A stretch of DNA of 64,000 nt from Streptomyces luomodiensis (GTDB taxonomy: Bacteria; Actinomycetota; Actinomycetes; Streptomycetales; Streptomycetaceae). A model generated the notes under the pieces. That model searched no databases. It was not told the origin of the DNA and saw nothing but the letters and a program-made list of their open reading frames with translations. Shown piece after piece: positions 34,987 through 43,465 of the stretch. The translations under genes were made by a program, and so were the position numbers. Where the stretch lies: assembly GCF_031679605.1 (NCBI RefSeq), contig NZ_CP117522.1, forward strand, positions 4,216,001 to 4,280,000. Direction: 5' to 3'. Positions within the stretch are counted from its first letter, which is position 1. Every line of letters starts with the position of its first letter.

Positions 34987-36264
34987 TCAGGCGCCGACGG
35001 CGCTTCCGGCCACCCACTGGTCCCAGTCCATGTTCCATCCGTTGAGGCCGTTGTCCGGCTGGATGGTCTTGTCCTTGGAGTTCTTCACGACGACGACGTC
35101 GCCGATCTGGGAGTTGTTGTAGAACCAGGCGCCGTCCGTGTTGGGGTCGTTGGCCCCCTTGGTGTCCGACAGGCCCACACAGCCGTGGCTGGTGTTGACG
35201 TTGCCGAAGATGGACTTGGCGCCCCAGTAGTTGCCGTGGATGAAGGTGCCCGAGGTGGACAGCCGCATCGCGTGGGGGACGTCCTTGATGTCGTACTCGC
35301 CCTTGCCGTCGTCGTCCGTGAAACCGACCGTCGCACCGTTCATCCGGGTCTCCTTGAACTTCTCGGAGATCACCATCTGACCGTTGTAGGTCGTGTTCTC
35401 AGGGCTGCCGGCCGAGATGTTGATGGTCTTGAGCAGCTTGCCGTCGCGGACCACCTTCATCGTCTTGGCCTCGGCGTCGACCGTGGAGACCTGCGAGTGA
35501 CCGATCTTGAAGGTGACGGTCTTCTCCTGGACACCCTTGACGCCGGACGACGCCTCGACGCCGTCCAGATCCAGCTTCAGGGAGACGGTCGAGTTGGGCT
35601 TCCAGTACTCCTGCGGGCGCAGGTCGAGCCGGTTGGCGCCGAACCAGTGGCCGACCACCTGCTGGCCGCTGCTGGAGGTGACCTTGATGTGCGACTCGAC
35701 GTCCTTCTTGTTGGTCACCGCCTTGTCGAACCGGATGGACACCGGCATGCCCACGCCGACCGTGGAGCCGTCCTCCGGCGTGAAGTTGCCGATGAAGCTG
35801 TTGGCGGGCGAGACGGTGGTGAAGGACGAGTTCTCGGTCGCCTTACGGCCCTGGGAGTCCTCGGCGGATGCCGTGATCTTGTACTGGGTGGCCCGCTCCA
35901 GCTGGCCGTCCGGCTTCCAGGACGTCTTGTCGGCCGATATGGTCCCGGCCACGGTGTTGCCGGTCGCCGCGGACGTCATCGTGACGGAGGTGAGCTTGCC
36001 GTCGCTGACCGTGACCTTGGTGTCACTGTTGATGCCCGCGTTCGTCGCACCGGCCTTCGGCGTGATCTTGATGTGGGCGTCCGACGCGTCCTTGGCAGCC
36101 GCCTCGTCGACCTGCGACTGCGACTTGTTCCCGTCGTTCTTGGCGTCGTCGCCGCCGTCGTCGTTCCCGCCGCACGCGGCGAGGGTGAGTACGCCGCTGA
36201 GCACGGCGGCCGCGGCCACCAGTGCCTTACGGCGTTTGCCGTCCGTCATCACACGCTTCTCCAT
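34987..36264 (-). CDS. L,D-transpeptidase lipoprotein (YkuD domain)
   Basis: A ~425-residue lipoprotein that makes 3-3 crosslinks in peptidoglycan. The signal peptide ends in a lipobox (LTLAAC). An acidic/Asn/Lys linker is followed by two Ig-like domains (VTVSDGKLTSVTMTSAATGN, SFIGNFTPEDGSTVGVGMPVSIRFDKAV). The C-terminal YkuD domain carries MRLSTSGTFIHGNYWG and the catalytic SHGCVGLS with nucleophilic Cys. This domain order is that of actinobacterial LdtMt2-like enzymes. The start is ATG 36262-36264, or ATG 36247-36249 which has GGAG at nine bases; both keep the signal peptide. A single-gene unit with its own terminator (34925-34967). Confidence 0.92.
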   Translation of the reverse strand: MEKRVMTDGKRRKALVAAAAVLSGVLTLAACGGNDDGGDDAKNDGNKSQSQVDEAAAKDASDAHIKITPKAGATNAGINSDTKVTVSDGKLTSVTMTSAATGNTVAGTISADKTSWKPDGQLERATQYKITASAEDSQGRKATENSSFTTVSPANSFIGNFTPEDGSTVGVGMPVSIRFDKAVTNKKDVESHIKVTSSSGQQVVGHWFGANRLDLRPQEYWKPNSTVSLKLDLDGVEASSGVKGVQEKTVTFKIGHSQVSTVDAEAKTMKVVRDGKLLKTINISAGSPENTTYNGQMVISEKFKETRMNGATVGFTDDDGKGEYDIKDVPHAMRLSTSGTFIHGNYWGAKSIFGNVNTSHGCVGLSDTKGANDPNTDGAWFYNNSQIGDVVVVKNSKDKTIQPDNGLNGWNMDWDQWVAGSAVGA

Positions 36265-36446
36265 TTGACCTGGATCTTGATCCGGACCCCAGAAACCCCG
36301 AACCTGCCTGACAAGAACGCCTGTACCTTTTGGCCGGTTCCACGCACGGCGAAACTGTGCGCAAGGCCACTCAGCAAAGACACCGGACAAGCCTAAGACC
36401 CGCCGACACCCGAATCCGCACGGCTCGGTTGCCCCGGTCGTCCGGA

Positions 36447-36782
36447 TCACTCGTCCTCATCAAGGTCGTCCAGGTCCTCGAAGGCCCCGGACCACTCGGT
36501 GGCGCGAGGATCGTAGTCGACGTGCTCGGTACTCCAGGACGCCTGGGCGAGTTCGACCCCCGGCACGTCCTCCACCAGCTCAAACGGATCGACCAGATAG
36601 GCCAGCGCCTCCGCCTCGTCCGACTCCACCATCAGGCGTGCGTGACCCCGCTCCTCCTCGGCCATGGAGGCGTCACCGTCGATGCGCTCGTCCGCCGCGC
36701 GCCGCAGCCGGTCCTGTTCGGTGATTTCCACCACGAGGTCCACACGAAGCCGGACAAACCGTGATGTCTCGGTACTCGTCAT
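36447..36782 (-). CDS. Acidic hypothetical protein
   Basis: A 111-residue acidic protein of unknown function. It begins MTSTETSRFVRLRVDLVVEITEQDRLRRAADERI and ends with a very acidic stretch (SGAFEDLDDLDEDE). No domain, signal peptide or membrane segment is visible. Codon use is normal, the frame is well conserved in character (central VESDEAEALAYLVDPFELVEDVPGVEL), and it lies between the L,D-transpeptidase and the LAxTG protein genes, facing away from the latter. Start ATG 36780-36782. Confidence 0.65.
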   Translation of the reverse strand: MTSTETSRFVRLRVDLVVEITEQDRLRRAADERIDGDASMAEEERGHARLMVESDEAEALAYLVDPFELVEDVPGVELAQASWSTEHVDYDPRATEWSGAFEDLDDLDEDE

Positions 36783-36888
36783 GCGACGGAGGTTAGGGGG
36801 CCGAGCGGTCTCGCTTCCTCACGACCCGCAGTTGTCACTACGATCGGGCGCACGGGGCCAATTTGCCGCAGCCTCAAGGAGGATGCCG

Positions 36889-37185
36889 TTGTCCGCACGC
36901 CGACCGCTGCTGACCGCCGCCGCTGCCGGTTCGCTGCTGTGCGCCCTGTGGTTCGTCCCGTCCGCCAACGCCACGCCGGAGGACCCGGGATCGTCGTCGG
37001 CGGCCGCACAGACCGCGCCCTCGTCCGGCTCCGGGCCCAGCACCGAGGCCGTGCCCGACGGGAACCTGGCCGACACCGGAAGCGTGGACGTCACCCCGTA
37101 CCTCTTCGGCGGCACCGCCTTCCTGGGCCTGGGCGTCGCGATGGTGACCGCCTCCCTGCGGCGCACCCGCCCCGAGGCGTACTAG
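36889..37185 (+). CDS. Small LAxTG surface protein (class E sortase substrate)
   Basis: A ~98-residue exported protein. A Sec signal peptide (SARRPLLTAAAAGSLLCALWFVPSANA) is followed by a short Ser/Ala/Gly/Pro region, then LADTG at about residue 63, a hydrophobic span (VTPYLFGGTAFLGLGVAMVTASL) and a basic end RRTRPEAY. LAxTG plus membrane span plus Arg tail is the sorting signal of Streptomyces class E sortases, which attach proteins such as chaplins to peptidoglycan. The mature protein would be only ~40 residues long. The start is TTG 36889-36891, ideally spaced from AAGGAGG; the ATG six bases earlier is too close to it. Its TAG stop lies within the end of the MITE-like element that follows. 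Confidence 0.78.
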   Translation: MSARRPLLTAAAAGSLLCALWFVPSANATPEDPGSSSAAAQTAPSSGSGPSTEAVPDGNLADTGSVDVTPYLFGGTAFLGLGVAMVTASLRRTRPEAY

Positions 37186-37362
37186 GGCGTGTTTCGAAAG
37201 TCCCGCCTGCCCCGCGACGCCTGGCACGCGCGCTCGCCGCGTTGTCGGGACCGTCCGAGTAGGCCCACTACGAGGACGACCCTCCGCCTTGCGATCACAC
37301 GCACCAGACGCCGCGGGGCCCGCCCTCCGGGCGGACGGCGCTACTTTCGGAACACGCCCTAG
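37182..37362. mobile_element. MITE-like 181-bp element with 20-bp terminal inverted repeats
   Basis: The ends are CTAGGGCGTGTTTCGAAAGT (37182-37201) and ACTTTCGGAACACGCCCTAG (37343-37362), inverted repeats identical at 19 of 20 positions; each end includes CTAG, possibly duplicated target. The 141-bp interior has no open frame with coding features. This is the size and form of a non-autonomous insertion-sequence derivative. GGGCGTGTTTCGAAAGT-type ends recur in Streptomyces genomes (from memory, not searched). It begins within the stop codon of the LAxTG gene and ends 44 bp before the hutH stop codon. Confidence 0.7.
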
Positions 37363-37405
37363 GACCTCACGGGGCGCCCGGGGAGGCGTAGTTGGCCCCG
37401 GCCGC

Positions 37406-38944
37406 TCAGACCAGGTGGCCCGTCACCGACTCCACGGCCTCGATCAGCTTTCCGGATCGTACGAACGCGTCCGCCGCCGCCAGGTCCGGCGCCAGATAGC
37501 GGTCCTCCCCCGGCCCGCCGACGCCCGCCCGGCGCGCCGCCGCCAGCACCGCCCGGCTCGCGGGTGCGGGCTCCAGCCCGGTGCGCAGCTCGATGGCCCG
37601 GGTGGCGGCGACCAGTTCGACGGCCAGCACGCGGGTCAGGTTGTCCACCGCGGTGCGCAGCTTGCGCGCCGCCGACCAGCCCATCGAGACATGGTCCTCC
37701 TGCATCGCGGAGGACGGGATGGAGTCGACCGAGGCGGGCACCGCCAGCCGCTTCATCTCGCTCACCAGGGCCGCCTGGGTGTACTGGGCGATCATCAGCC
37801 CCGAGTCCACGCCCGGGTCACCCGCCAGGAAGGGCGGCAGGCCGTGGGAGCGGTTCTTGTCCAGCAGCCGGTCGGTGCGGCGTTCGGCGATCGAGGCGAG
37901 GTCGGCCGCCGCGACGGCCAGGAAGTCCAGGACATACGCCACGGGCGCGCCGTGGAAGTTGCCGTTGGACTCCACCCGACCGTCCGGCAGCACCACCGGG
38001 TTGTCCACGGCGGCGGCCAGTTCCCGGTCCGCGACCAGCCGGGCGTGGGCGAGGGTGTCCCGGCCGGCGCCCGCGACCTGGGGGGCGCACCGGACCGAGT
38101 ACGCGTCCTGGACGCGCGGCGCCTCGTCCTGGTGGTGCCCGGTGAGCCCCGAACCCTCCAGCACCCGCAGCATGTTCGCGGCGCTGGCGGCCTGCCCCGG
38201 ATGGGGGCGGATGGCGTGCAACTCGGGCGCGAGCACCCGGTCGGTGCCCAGCAGCGCCTCCAGCGACAGGGCGGCGGTCACATCGGCGACGGTGAACAGC
38301 CGGGCGAGATCGGCACAGGCCATGATCAGCATGCCGAGCATCCCGTCGGTGCCGTTGAGCAGCGCCAGCCCCTCCTTCTCGCGCAGCTCCACCGGCTCGA
38401 TCCCGTGCTCGGCCAGCAGCTCGGCGGCCGGCCGCACCACCCCGTCGGGCCCCTCGGCCTCGCCCTCGCCCATCAGGGCCAGCGCGCAGTGGGACAGCGG
38501 CGCCAGGTCCCCGGAGCAGCCCAGTGAGCCGTACTCGTGGACCACGGGGGTGATCTGCGCGTTGAGCAGCGCGGCCATCGTCTCGATCACCACGGGCCGG
38601 ACGCCGGTGCGGCCGGACGCGAGCGTCTTCAGCCGCAGGAACATCAGCGCCCGCACCACCTCGCGCTCGACCCGAGCGCCCATGCCGGCGGCGTGCGAGC
38701 GGACGATGTTGCGCTGTAGCTGGGCGCGCAGCTCAGGACTGATGTGGCGCACGGCCAGCGCGCCGAAACCGGTGGAGACGCCGTAGACGGGCTCGGGCTT
38801 GGCCGCGAGGTCGTCGATCACCTGCCGCGCCGCCGCGACGGCCGCCAGCGCCGCCGAGGAGACCTCGACCCGCGCGGCGCCGCGCGCCACGGCGATGACA
38901 TCGTCGGCGGTCGTCCCGGACGTTCCCACCACCACAGAGTGCAT
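37406..38944 (-). CDS. hutH: Histidine ammonia-lyase
   Basis: A 512-residue cytoplasmic enzyme that converts L-histidine to urocanate and ammonia, first step of histidine catabolism. The MIO prosthetic group forms from the tripeptide in GSLGCSGDLAPLSHC (Cys143-Ser144-Gly145); other bacteria have Ala-Ser-Gly here, while Streptomyces HutH characteristically has Cys. Other family markers: YGVSTGFGAL, RLKTLASGRTGVRP, LNGTDGMLGM, VQDAYSVRCAPQV, DNPVV and SIPSSAMQEDHVSMGWSAARKL. The start is ATG 38942-38944 (MHSVVVGTSG), which gives the family's usual length; ATG at 38948-38950 is an alternative with no better ribosome-binding site. No other hut gene is in the window. Confidence 0.95.
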   Translation of the reverse strand: MHSVVVGTSGTTADDVIAVARGAARVEVSSAALAAVAAARQVIDDLAAKPEPVYGVSTGFGALAVRHISPELRAQLQRNIVRSHAAGMGARVEREVVRALMFLRLKTLASGRTGVRPVVIETMAALLNAQITPVVHEYGSLGCSGDLAPLSHCALALMGEGEAEGPDGVVRPAAELLAEHGIEPVELREKEGLALLNGTDGMLGMLIMACADLARLFTVADVTAALSLEALLGTDRVLAPELHAIRPHPGQAASAANMLRVLEGSGLTGHHQDEAPRVQDAYSVRCAPQVAGAGRDTLAHARLVADRELAAAVDNPVVLPDGRVESNGNFHGAPVAYVLDFLAVAAADLASIAERRTDRLLDKNRSHGLPPFLAGDPGVDSGLMIAQYTQAALVSEMKRLAVPASVDSIPSSAMQEDHVSMGWSAARKLRTAVDNLTRVLAVELVAATRAIELRTGLEPAPASRAVLAAARRAGVGGPGEDRYLAPDLAAADAFVRSGKLIEAVESVTGHLV

Positions 38945-39703
38945 ATCCATATTCAGGAACACTAGATTCTGAATCCGCACCTGTCACCCGGCCGCCGGGA
39001 AGCGCCACGGCGACCCGTCGCGGAGAAGCGGCCACCACGGCCGGTCACCGGCGGCGGCCACCACGGCTCGCCACCCGCAGGTGGCGACCCGTCACAGGGA
39101 CGCGGTCGCGGCGGCCGGTCACCCGCAGGCGACGGCCGGTCACAGGGAAGCGGCCGCCGCAGCCCGTCACCGACGGCAGCCACCACAGCCCGCCACCCAG
39201 CAGACAGCGACCTGCCACGAGGAAACGACCACCACGGCCGGTCCCGCGGAAGCGGCCGACGGAAGCGGCCACCGCAGCCCGCCACCCACAGACGGCGACC
39301 CACCACACGGATGCGGCCACCACGGCCCATCACAGGGAAGCGGTCGCGGCGGCCGGCCGCCCGCAGGCGGCCACCGGTCGCCGGGAGGCGGCCACGACGA
39401 CCGGTCACAAGGAGGCGGCCACAGCGACCGGCCACGGACGGCGACCACCGCAGCCCGCCACCCGCCGGCGGCCACCGGTCACGGGGTAGACGGCCACGAC
39501 GGCCGGCCACGGACGGCGACCACCGCAGCCCGCCACCCGCCGGCGGCCACCGGTCACGGGGTAGACGGCCACAGCGACCGGCCACGGACGGCGACCACCG
39601 CGGCCCGCCACCCGCCGGCGGCCACCGGTCACCAACAGACGATCAAGGCGGCCGGCCGCCGGCAGGCGGTCGCGGCGAGCGGTCACCGACAGGCGGCGGT
39701 CCG
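38945..39703. repeat. Gene-free, imperfectly repeated region; 75-bp tandem repeat at 39416-39640
   Basis: About 760 bases between hutH and the GGDEF gene made almost entirely of related units of ~24-27 bp (GCGGCCACC-type with variants of CGGTCAC and CCCGCC). The right end is a clean tandem array: units starting at 39416, 39491 and 39566 are exactly 75 bp apart and nearly identical, just under three copies. All six frames stay open over long stretches because stop codons are absent from the unit, which explains the long but meaningless translations. The region must include the hutH promoter near 38950-39000. No product is supported. Confidence 0.7.
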
Positions 39704-40909
39704 TCACCGGCGGCCGCGGAAGCGGCGGCGCTCCGGGGGGTGGGCGGGGGAGGTGTCGGCCAGCCGGATCACCGGGTCCTCGGGGCCGCCGTCCCGGCCC
39801 GCCACGACCGGCTTGGGGGAGCGGGCGGCCTTGGCGCGGTACTGGGCCGCGTCCGCCAGCCGGAAGAGGCGGCGGGCCGACGACACGGGGCCGATCGGAT
39901 CGCCGGTGGAGGCGATCCCGCAGGCGACGCCCTCGCCCAGCTCCAGCTCGGCGGCCCGGCGGCACAGTTCGTCGGCCACCCGGACCACCTCGTCCGCCGG
40001 GGGGCCGACCCCCAGCAGACAGAACTCGTCGCCGCCCAGCCGGGCCACCAGCGCCCCGGGCAGCATCGCGCCGCACAGCGAGAGCAAGGAGCCGAATCGT
40101 TCCAGCAGACGGTCGCCGACCGCGTGTCCGAGGGTGTCGTTGACCCGCTTGAGGCCATTGAGGTCGCAGACCACCAGGCTCACCACCGTGCCGTCCGCGT
40201 GGTACGCCTCCAGCGCCTCGTCCAGCCGTATGTCCACCGCGCGGCGGTTGCCGAGGCCGGTCAGCGGATCGGTGAAGGCGAGCCGGCGGGCCTCCTCCAG
40301 CCGTTCGGTCTGGGCCAGCCCGGCGGCGGTCACCGAGGCCAGCACGGTGGCGAAATCGGCTTCGTCGCGGTCGAAGACGGGGCTCCCGATCGCCCGCGCC
40401 ACATACAGCTCGCCCCACGCCCGCCCGTGCAGCACGATCGGGGCCACCACGCAGCTGCCGCGGCCCCGCCGCCGGAGGGCGGCCACCCTCCCCCAGCCAC
40501 CGGCGGGGGGCGCCCCCTGGCGGCCGCGGTGGGGGGCCGAGCCGGGGGGGCCGCCCTCGGCGGTCTCGACCCAGGCGTGCGGCTCCCCGCCCGCGGCCCA
40601 GCGCTCGTGCAGGAACTCGGCGATCTCCGGGAAGTCGTGCACCGGATACGACTCGTCCCGCGGCTGCGGCTCCTCGCCCGCCGTCAGCTCGCCCACGTTG
40701 ACCAGGACCCGCAGCCGCCCCCGCTCGCGCTCCCACAGCGAGATCGCCGCGAAACTGCCGTCGAGGGCGCGGCGGGCGGCCTCGGCCGCCGCGCCCACCG
40801 CCTCCTGCGGGGTGTGCGCGGCCGCCATCTCCTGGGCGAGCCCCACGACGGCCCGCAATCGTCCGTCGACCCCGCCGGGCCGTCCGCCGATGTCCCCGTT
40901 GTCCGTCAC
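39704..40909 (-). CDS. GAF-GGDEF diguanylate cyclase (CdgE-like)
   Basis: A 401-residue soluble protein that makes cyclic-di-GMP. An N-terminal GAF-like sensory domain (about 20-185: VVGLAQEMAAAHTPQEAVGAAAEAARRALDGSFAAISLW ... VVAPIVLHGRAWGELYVARAIG) precedes the GGDEF domain (about 207-375) with DPLTGLGNRRAVD, VVCDLNGLKRVNDTLGHAVGD and the intact active site ARLGGDEFCLLG. There is no RxxD inhibitory site at the usual position before GGDEF, so product inhibition is probably absent. The start is GTG 40907-40909 with GAGG upstream. Adjacent hutH and the GAF-GGDEF organisation match the Streptomyces CdgE-type protein; the developmental role of cyclic-di-GMP there is established knowledge. Confidence 0.9.
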   Translation of the reverse strand: MTDNGDIGGRPGGVDGRLRAVVGLAQEMAAAHTPQEAVGAAAEAARRALDGSFAAISLWERERGRLRVLVNVGELTAGEEPQPRDESYPVHDFPEIAEFLHERWAAGGEPHAWVETAEGGPPGSAPHRGRQGAPPAGGWGRVAALRRRGRGSCVVAPIVLHGRAWGELYVARAIGSPVFDRDEADFATVLASVTAAGLAQTERLEEARRLAFTDPLTGLGNRRAVDIRLDEALEAYHADGTVVSLVVCDLNGLKRVNDTLGHAVGDRLLERFGSLLSLCGAMLPGALVARLGGDEFCLLGVGPPADEVVRVADELCRRAAELELGEGVACGIASTGDPIGPVSSARRLFRLADAAQYRAKAARSPKPVVAGRDGGPEDPVIRLADTSPAHPPERRRFRGRR

Positions 40910-41053
40910 GACGGCCTCGCATTCCTCACGGCACGCACACTCCCGCTCTGCTCTCCAGCGTAAGAACGTCGAGGACATTCCGCTGCGGGCCGTTCACCCC
41001 GGGTATCCGGGCGGGCGGTCACCCGTGGGCCTGGCCGGGGAACCGGCCGGGCT

Positions 41054-41848
41054 TCACTCCCCCGGCCAGTTCGGCGGACGCTTCTCGTTGAAGGCGGCGA
41101 CACCCTCGGCGCGGTCGCCGGAGAAGGCCACCGTCCGCCACGCCGCGTCCTCGACCTCCAGGCCGGCCCGCAGATCCAGCCCCTGCCCCAGCCGCAGCGC
41201 CTTCTTGGCGGCCCGCACGCCGACCGGGGAGTTGCCGGCGATCCGCCGGGCCAGCTCCAGCGCCTCGGTCCGGGCCCCGCCCTCCGCCGCCAGCAGGTCC
41301 ACCAGGCCCAGTTCATGGGCCTCCCCGGCGGCCACCCGGCGCGCGGAGAAGATCAGCTCGGCGGCGCGCGCGGCACCCACCCGGCGCGGCAGCAGCTGGG
41401 TGCCGCCGCCACCCGGGATCACCCCCACCGACACCTCGGGCAGCCCCAGCACGGCGGTGGGGTCGGCGACGATCACGTCACAGGACAGGGCCAGCTCGAA
41501 GCCGCCGCCCAGCGCATAGCCGTGCACGGCGGCGATCGCGGGCATCGGCAGCTCCAGCACCCCGGTGTAGGCGGCGCGGGAGACCGGCCGGTGCCGCAGC
41601 ATCTCGGCGTCGGAGAGGGAGTTGCGCTCCTTGAGGTCCGCGCCGACGCAGAAGGCCCGCTCATGGGTCGAGGTCAGCACGACGGCCCGGACGTCACGGT
41701 CCGCCGCCAGCGCCGCGCAGGCCGCCGCGATACCGCGCGCCATCTCGGAGGAGACGGCGTTCATGGCCTTCGGCCGGTCCAGCACCAGCTCGGCCACGAA
41801 GCCGTCCCGCCGGACCGCGACCCACTCCCCGTACCGCTGCTCACTCAT
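41054..41848 (-). CDS. Enoyl-CoA hydratase
   Basis: A 264-residue crotonase-family enzyme hydrating 2-enoyl-CoA in beta-oxidation. Oxyanion-hole residues are in HERAFCVGADLKER and AAVHGYALGGGFELALSCDVIVA, and the catalytic glutamate region is GLPEVSVGVIPGGGGTQLLPRRVG, the usual hydratase pattern (contrast the conservon-linked paralogue at 22388). The C-terminus (AFNEKRPPNWPGE) is the standard family end. The start is ATG 41846-41848 behind GGAGGG. It forms its own unit between the GGDEF gene and the P450. Confidence 0.93.
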   Translation of the reverse strand: MSEQRYGEWVAVRRDGFVAELVLDRPKAMNAVSSEMARGIAAACAALAADRDVRAVVLTSTHERAFCVGADLKERNSLSDAEMLRHRPVSRAAYTGVLELPMPAIAAVHGYALGGGFELALSCDVIVADPTAVLGLPEVSVGVIPGGGGTQLLPRRVGAARAAELIFSARRVAAGEAHELGLVDLLAAEGGARTEALELARRIAGNSPVGVRAAKKALRLGQGLDLRAGLEVEDAAWRTVAFSGDRAEGVAAFNEKRPPNWPGE

Positions 41849-41941
41849 CCCGCACCCTCCCGGTTAACGACCGTGAACGCATCGTCGGCGATCATTCCAG
41901 CTTCCCGGGGTGTCCGGAACCTCATGCCCACCCGGACGGGT

Positions 41942-41970
41942 CCGGGGCCACCGCCGGGCGGTGGCCCCGG
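41942..41970 (-). terminator. Terminator hairpin after the orphan P450
   Basis: A near-perfect 14-bp inverted repeat (CCGGGGCCACCGCC / GGCGGTGGCCCCGG) with a single central base, beginning 26 bases past the P450 stop codon. Confidence 0.7.
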
Positions 41971-41995
41971 GCGCGGACGGCGCCGCTCGCACGCC

Positions 41996-43465
41996 CTAGT
42001 GGGACCGCCGCCGCCAGTTGAACCACCCCAGCAGGGCCGACTGCTGCTTGGGCCGGCCCTCCCCCTGCTGCCCCGGGTCCGCCCCGGGCCGGAGCTCACC
42101 CGCGGCCCCCGTCCAGGCGGGAGGCGGCAGCGGAAGCGACGGGGCGGGCGGCTGCGGGGACGCCCCCTGCTCGGTCCCCATCCCCTGCGGCCCGCCCCGG
42201 CCCCCCTGCCTGCCGACGGGGGCGAACCGCACCGGCAGGGCGATCACACCCCGTACGAAGACCGCGGACAGCTGCCCCAGCTCCTCCGGCTCCCCGGCCA
42301 GCGCGAGGTCCGGGATGCGGTCCAGCAGCCTCTCCAGCGCGACGGAGGCGATCAGCCGGGCCGTACCCCGGCCGGGGCACGCGTGGGGGCCCGCGCCGAA
42401 CGCCAGATGGGCCCGGTTGCCCTGCTTGTGCGGGGACCTCAGCAGGGCGTCCCGGTTGGTCGCCGCCAGGCTGATCAGCACGGCGTCACCCGCGCGCAGC
42501 CGCTTCCCGGCGAGGTTGGTGTCGTGCACCGGGAAGTAGGGCGTGGTGTTGGCCAGCGGCGGATCGGTCCACAGCACCTCGTCCAGGGCGTCCTCGACGA
42601 CCATGCTGCCGCCCATGAGGTCCCCGGAGAACCGCTCGTCGGTGAGCAGCACCCGCAAGGCGTTGCCGATCAGACCGGGCACCACCCCGGTCTGCATCCC
42701 GATCAGCAGCAGAAGCTGGTCGACCAGCTCCTCGTCGGTCAGCCGCGCCGGATGGGCGATCAGCCAGGACGTGATGTCGGCGCCCGGCTCGCGCCGCTTG
42801 AGGTCGACCAGATCGCGCAGCGCCTCAGCGGCGTCCCGGTCCCCGCCGGAGGGATCCGAACCGTCGATGAACACCGCCACGCCCCGCAACAGCCGGTCCA
42901 TGATCTCCTGCGGGCAGCCGAAGAGCTGACCGGTCACGAGCACCGGGACCAGCGCGCAGTACGACCCGATCAGCTCGGCCTCGCCCGCCCCGCAGAACTG
43001 GTCGATCAGCGAGTCGGCGATGCGCTCCACATAGGTCCGCAGCGCGTCGGAGTCGATCCGGCCGGTGCTGTCCTCGATGGCGCCGCGCAGCCGCCGGTGC
43101 TCCTCGCCGTCCACGAAGTCGGCCTGCGGCCGGGGCCTGAAGACCTGCGTGGCGAAGCTGGTCCCGGACAGCACGCCCTCGTTCCTGGCGCGCCAGTGGC
43201 GGGGGTCCTTGGAGAAGGTCTCGGGGCGCCGCATGATCTCCAGCGCCGCCTCGTATCCCACGCACAACATGGCCGGGACGCCATGGTCCAGCTCCACCGG
43301 TGCCAGCGGACCGTGGGCCTCGCGCAGGCGCCGGTAGACCGCGAAGGGATCTCTTCCGAACTCGGGCGCGTGAAGCGGTTCGGCACCGGCCCCCGCGTGG
43401 GCGGGACAGCCCGGCGGAGGTAAGGCGCCCGGATGCTGAGCACTCGAATCGTAAAGCTGGGTCAC
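41996..43465 (-). CDS. Orphan CYP157-like cytochrome P450 lacking ExxR
   Basis: A 489-residue P450. The haem loop is conventional (LAFGAGPHACPGRGTARLIA; axial Cys363), but the K-helix reads DEVLW at 295-299, so the ExxR arginine is Trp299, as in CYP157 proteins; the I-helix has IGMQTGVVPGLIGN without the usual acid/Thr pair. It is similar over its whole length to the conservon P450 at 19596 (both begin MTQ, share the CPAH ... LHxPEF N-terminus and a Pro-rich C-terminal tail), but here no CvnA-D genes are adjacent. The GTG start 43463-43465 follows AGGAG at five bases. A palindrome lies ~75 bp upstream (43539-43555). Confidence 0.9.
   Translation of the reverse strand: MTQLYDSSAQHPGALPPPGCPAHAGAGAEPLHAPEFGRDPFAVYRRLREAHGPLAPVELDHGVPAMLCVGYEAALEIMRRPETFSKDPRHWRARNEGVLSGTSFATQVFRPRPQADFVDGEEHRRLRGAIEDSTGRIDSDALRTYVERIADSLIDQFCGAGEAELIGSYCALVPVLVTGQLFGCPQEIMDRLLRGVAVFIDGSDPSGGDRDAAEALRDLVDLKRREPGADITSWLIAHPARLTDEELVDQLLLLIGMQTGVVPGLIGNALRVLLTDERFSGDLMGGSMVVEDALDEVLWTDPPLANTTPYFPVHDTNLAGKRLRAGDAVLISLAATNRDALLRSPHKQGNRAHLAFGAGPHACPGRGTARLIASVALERLLDRIPDLALAGEPEELGQLSAVFVRGVIALPVRFAPVGRQGGRGGPQGMGTEQGASPQPPAPSLPLPPPAWTGAAGELRPGADPGQQGEGRPKQQSALLGWFNWRRRSH

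Noticed and set aside
37182..37362. Full insertion sequence with transposase
   Set aside because: Only 181 bp long with no credible open frame; it can only be a non-autonomous element.
38962..39585. A 207-codon minus frame and long plus-strand frames through the 75-bp array
   Set aside because: Arg/Gly/Pro/Trp-rich low-complexity translation, no ribosome-binding site, and the plus frame runs antisense through two genuine genes.
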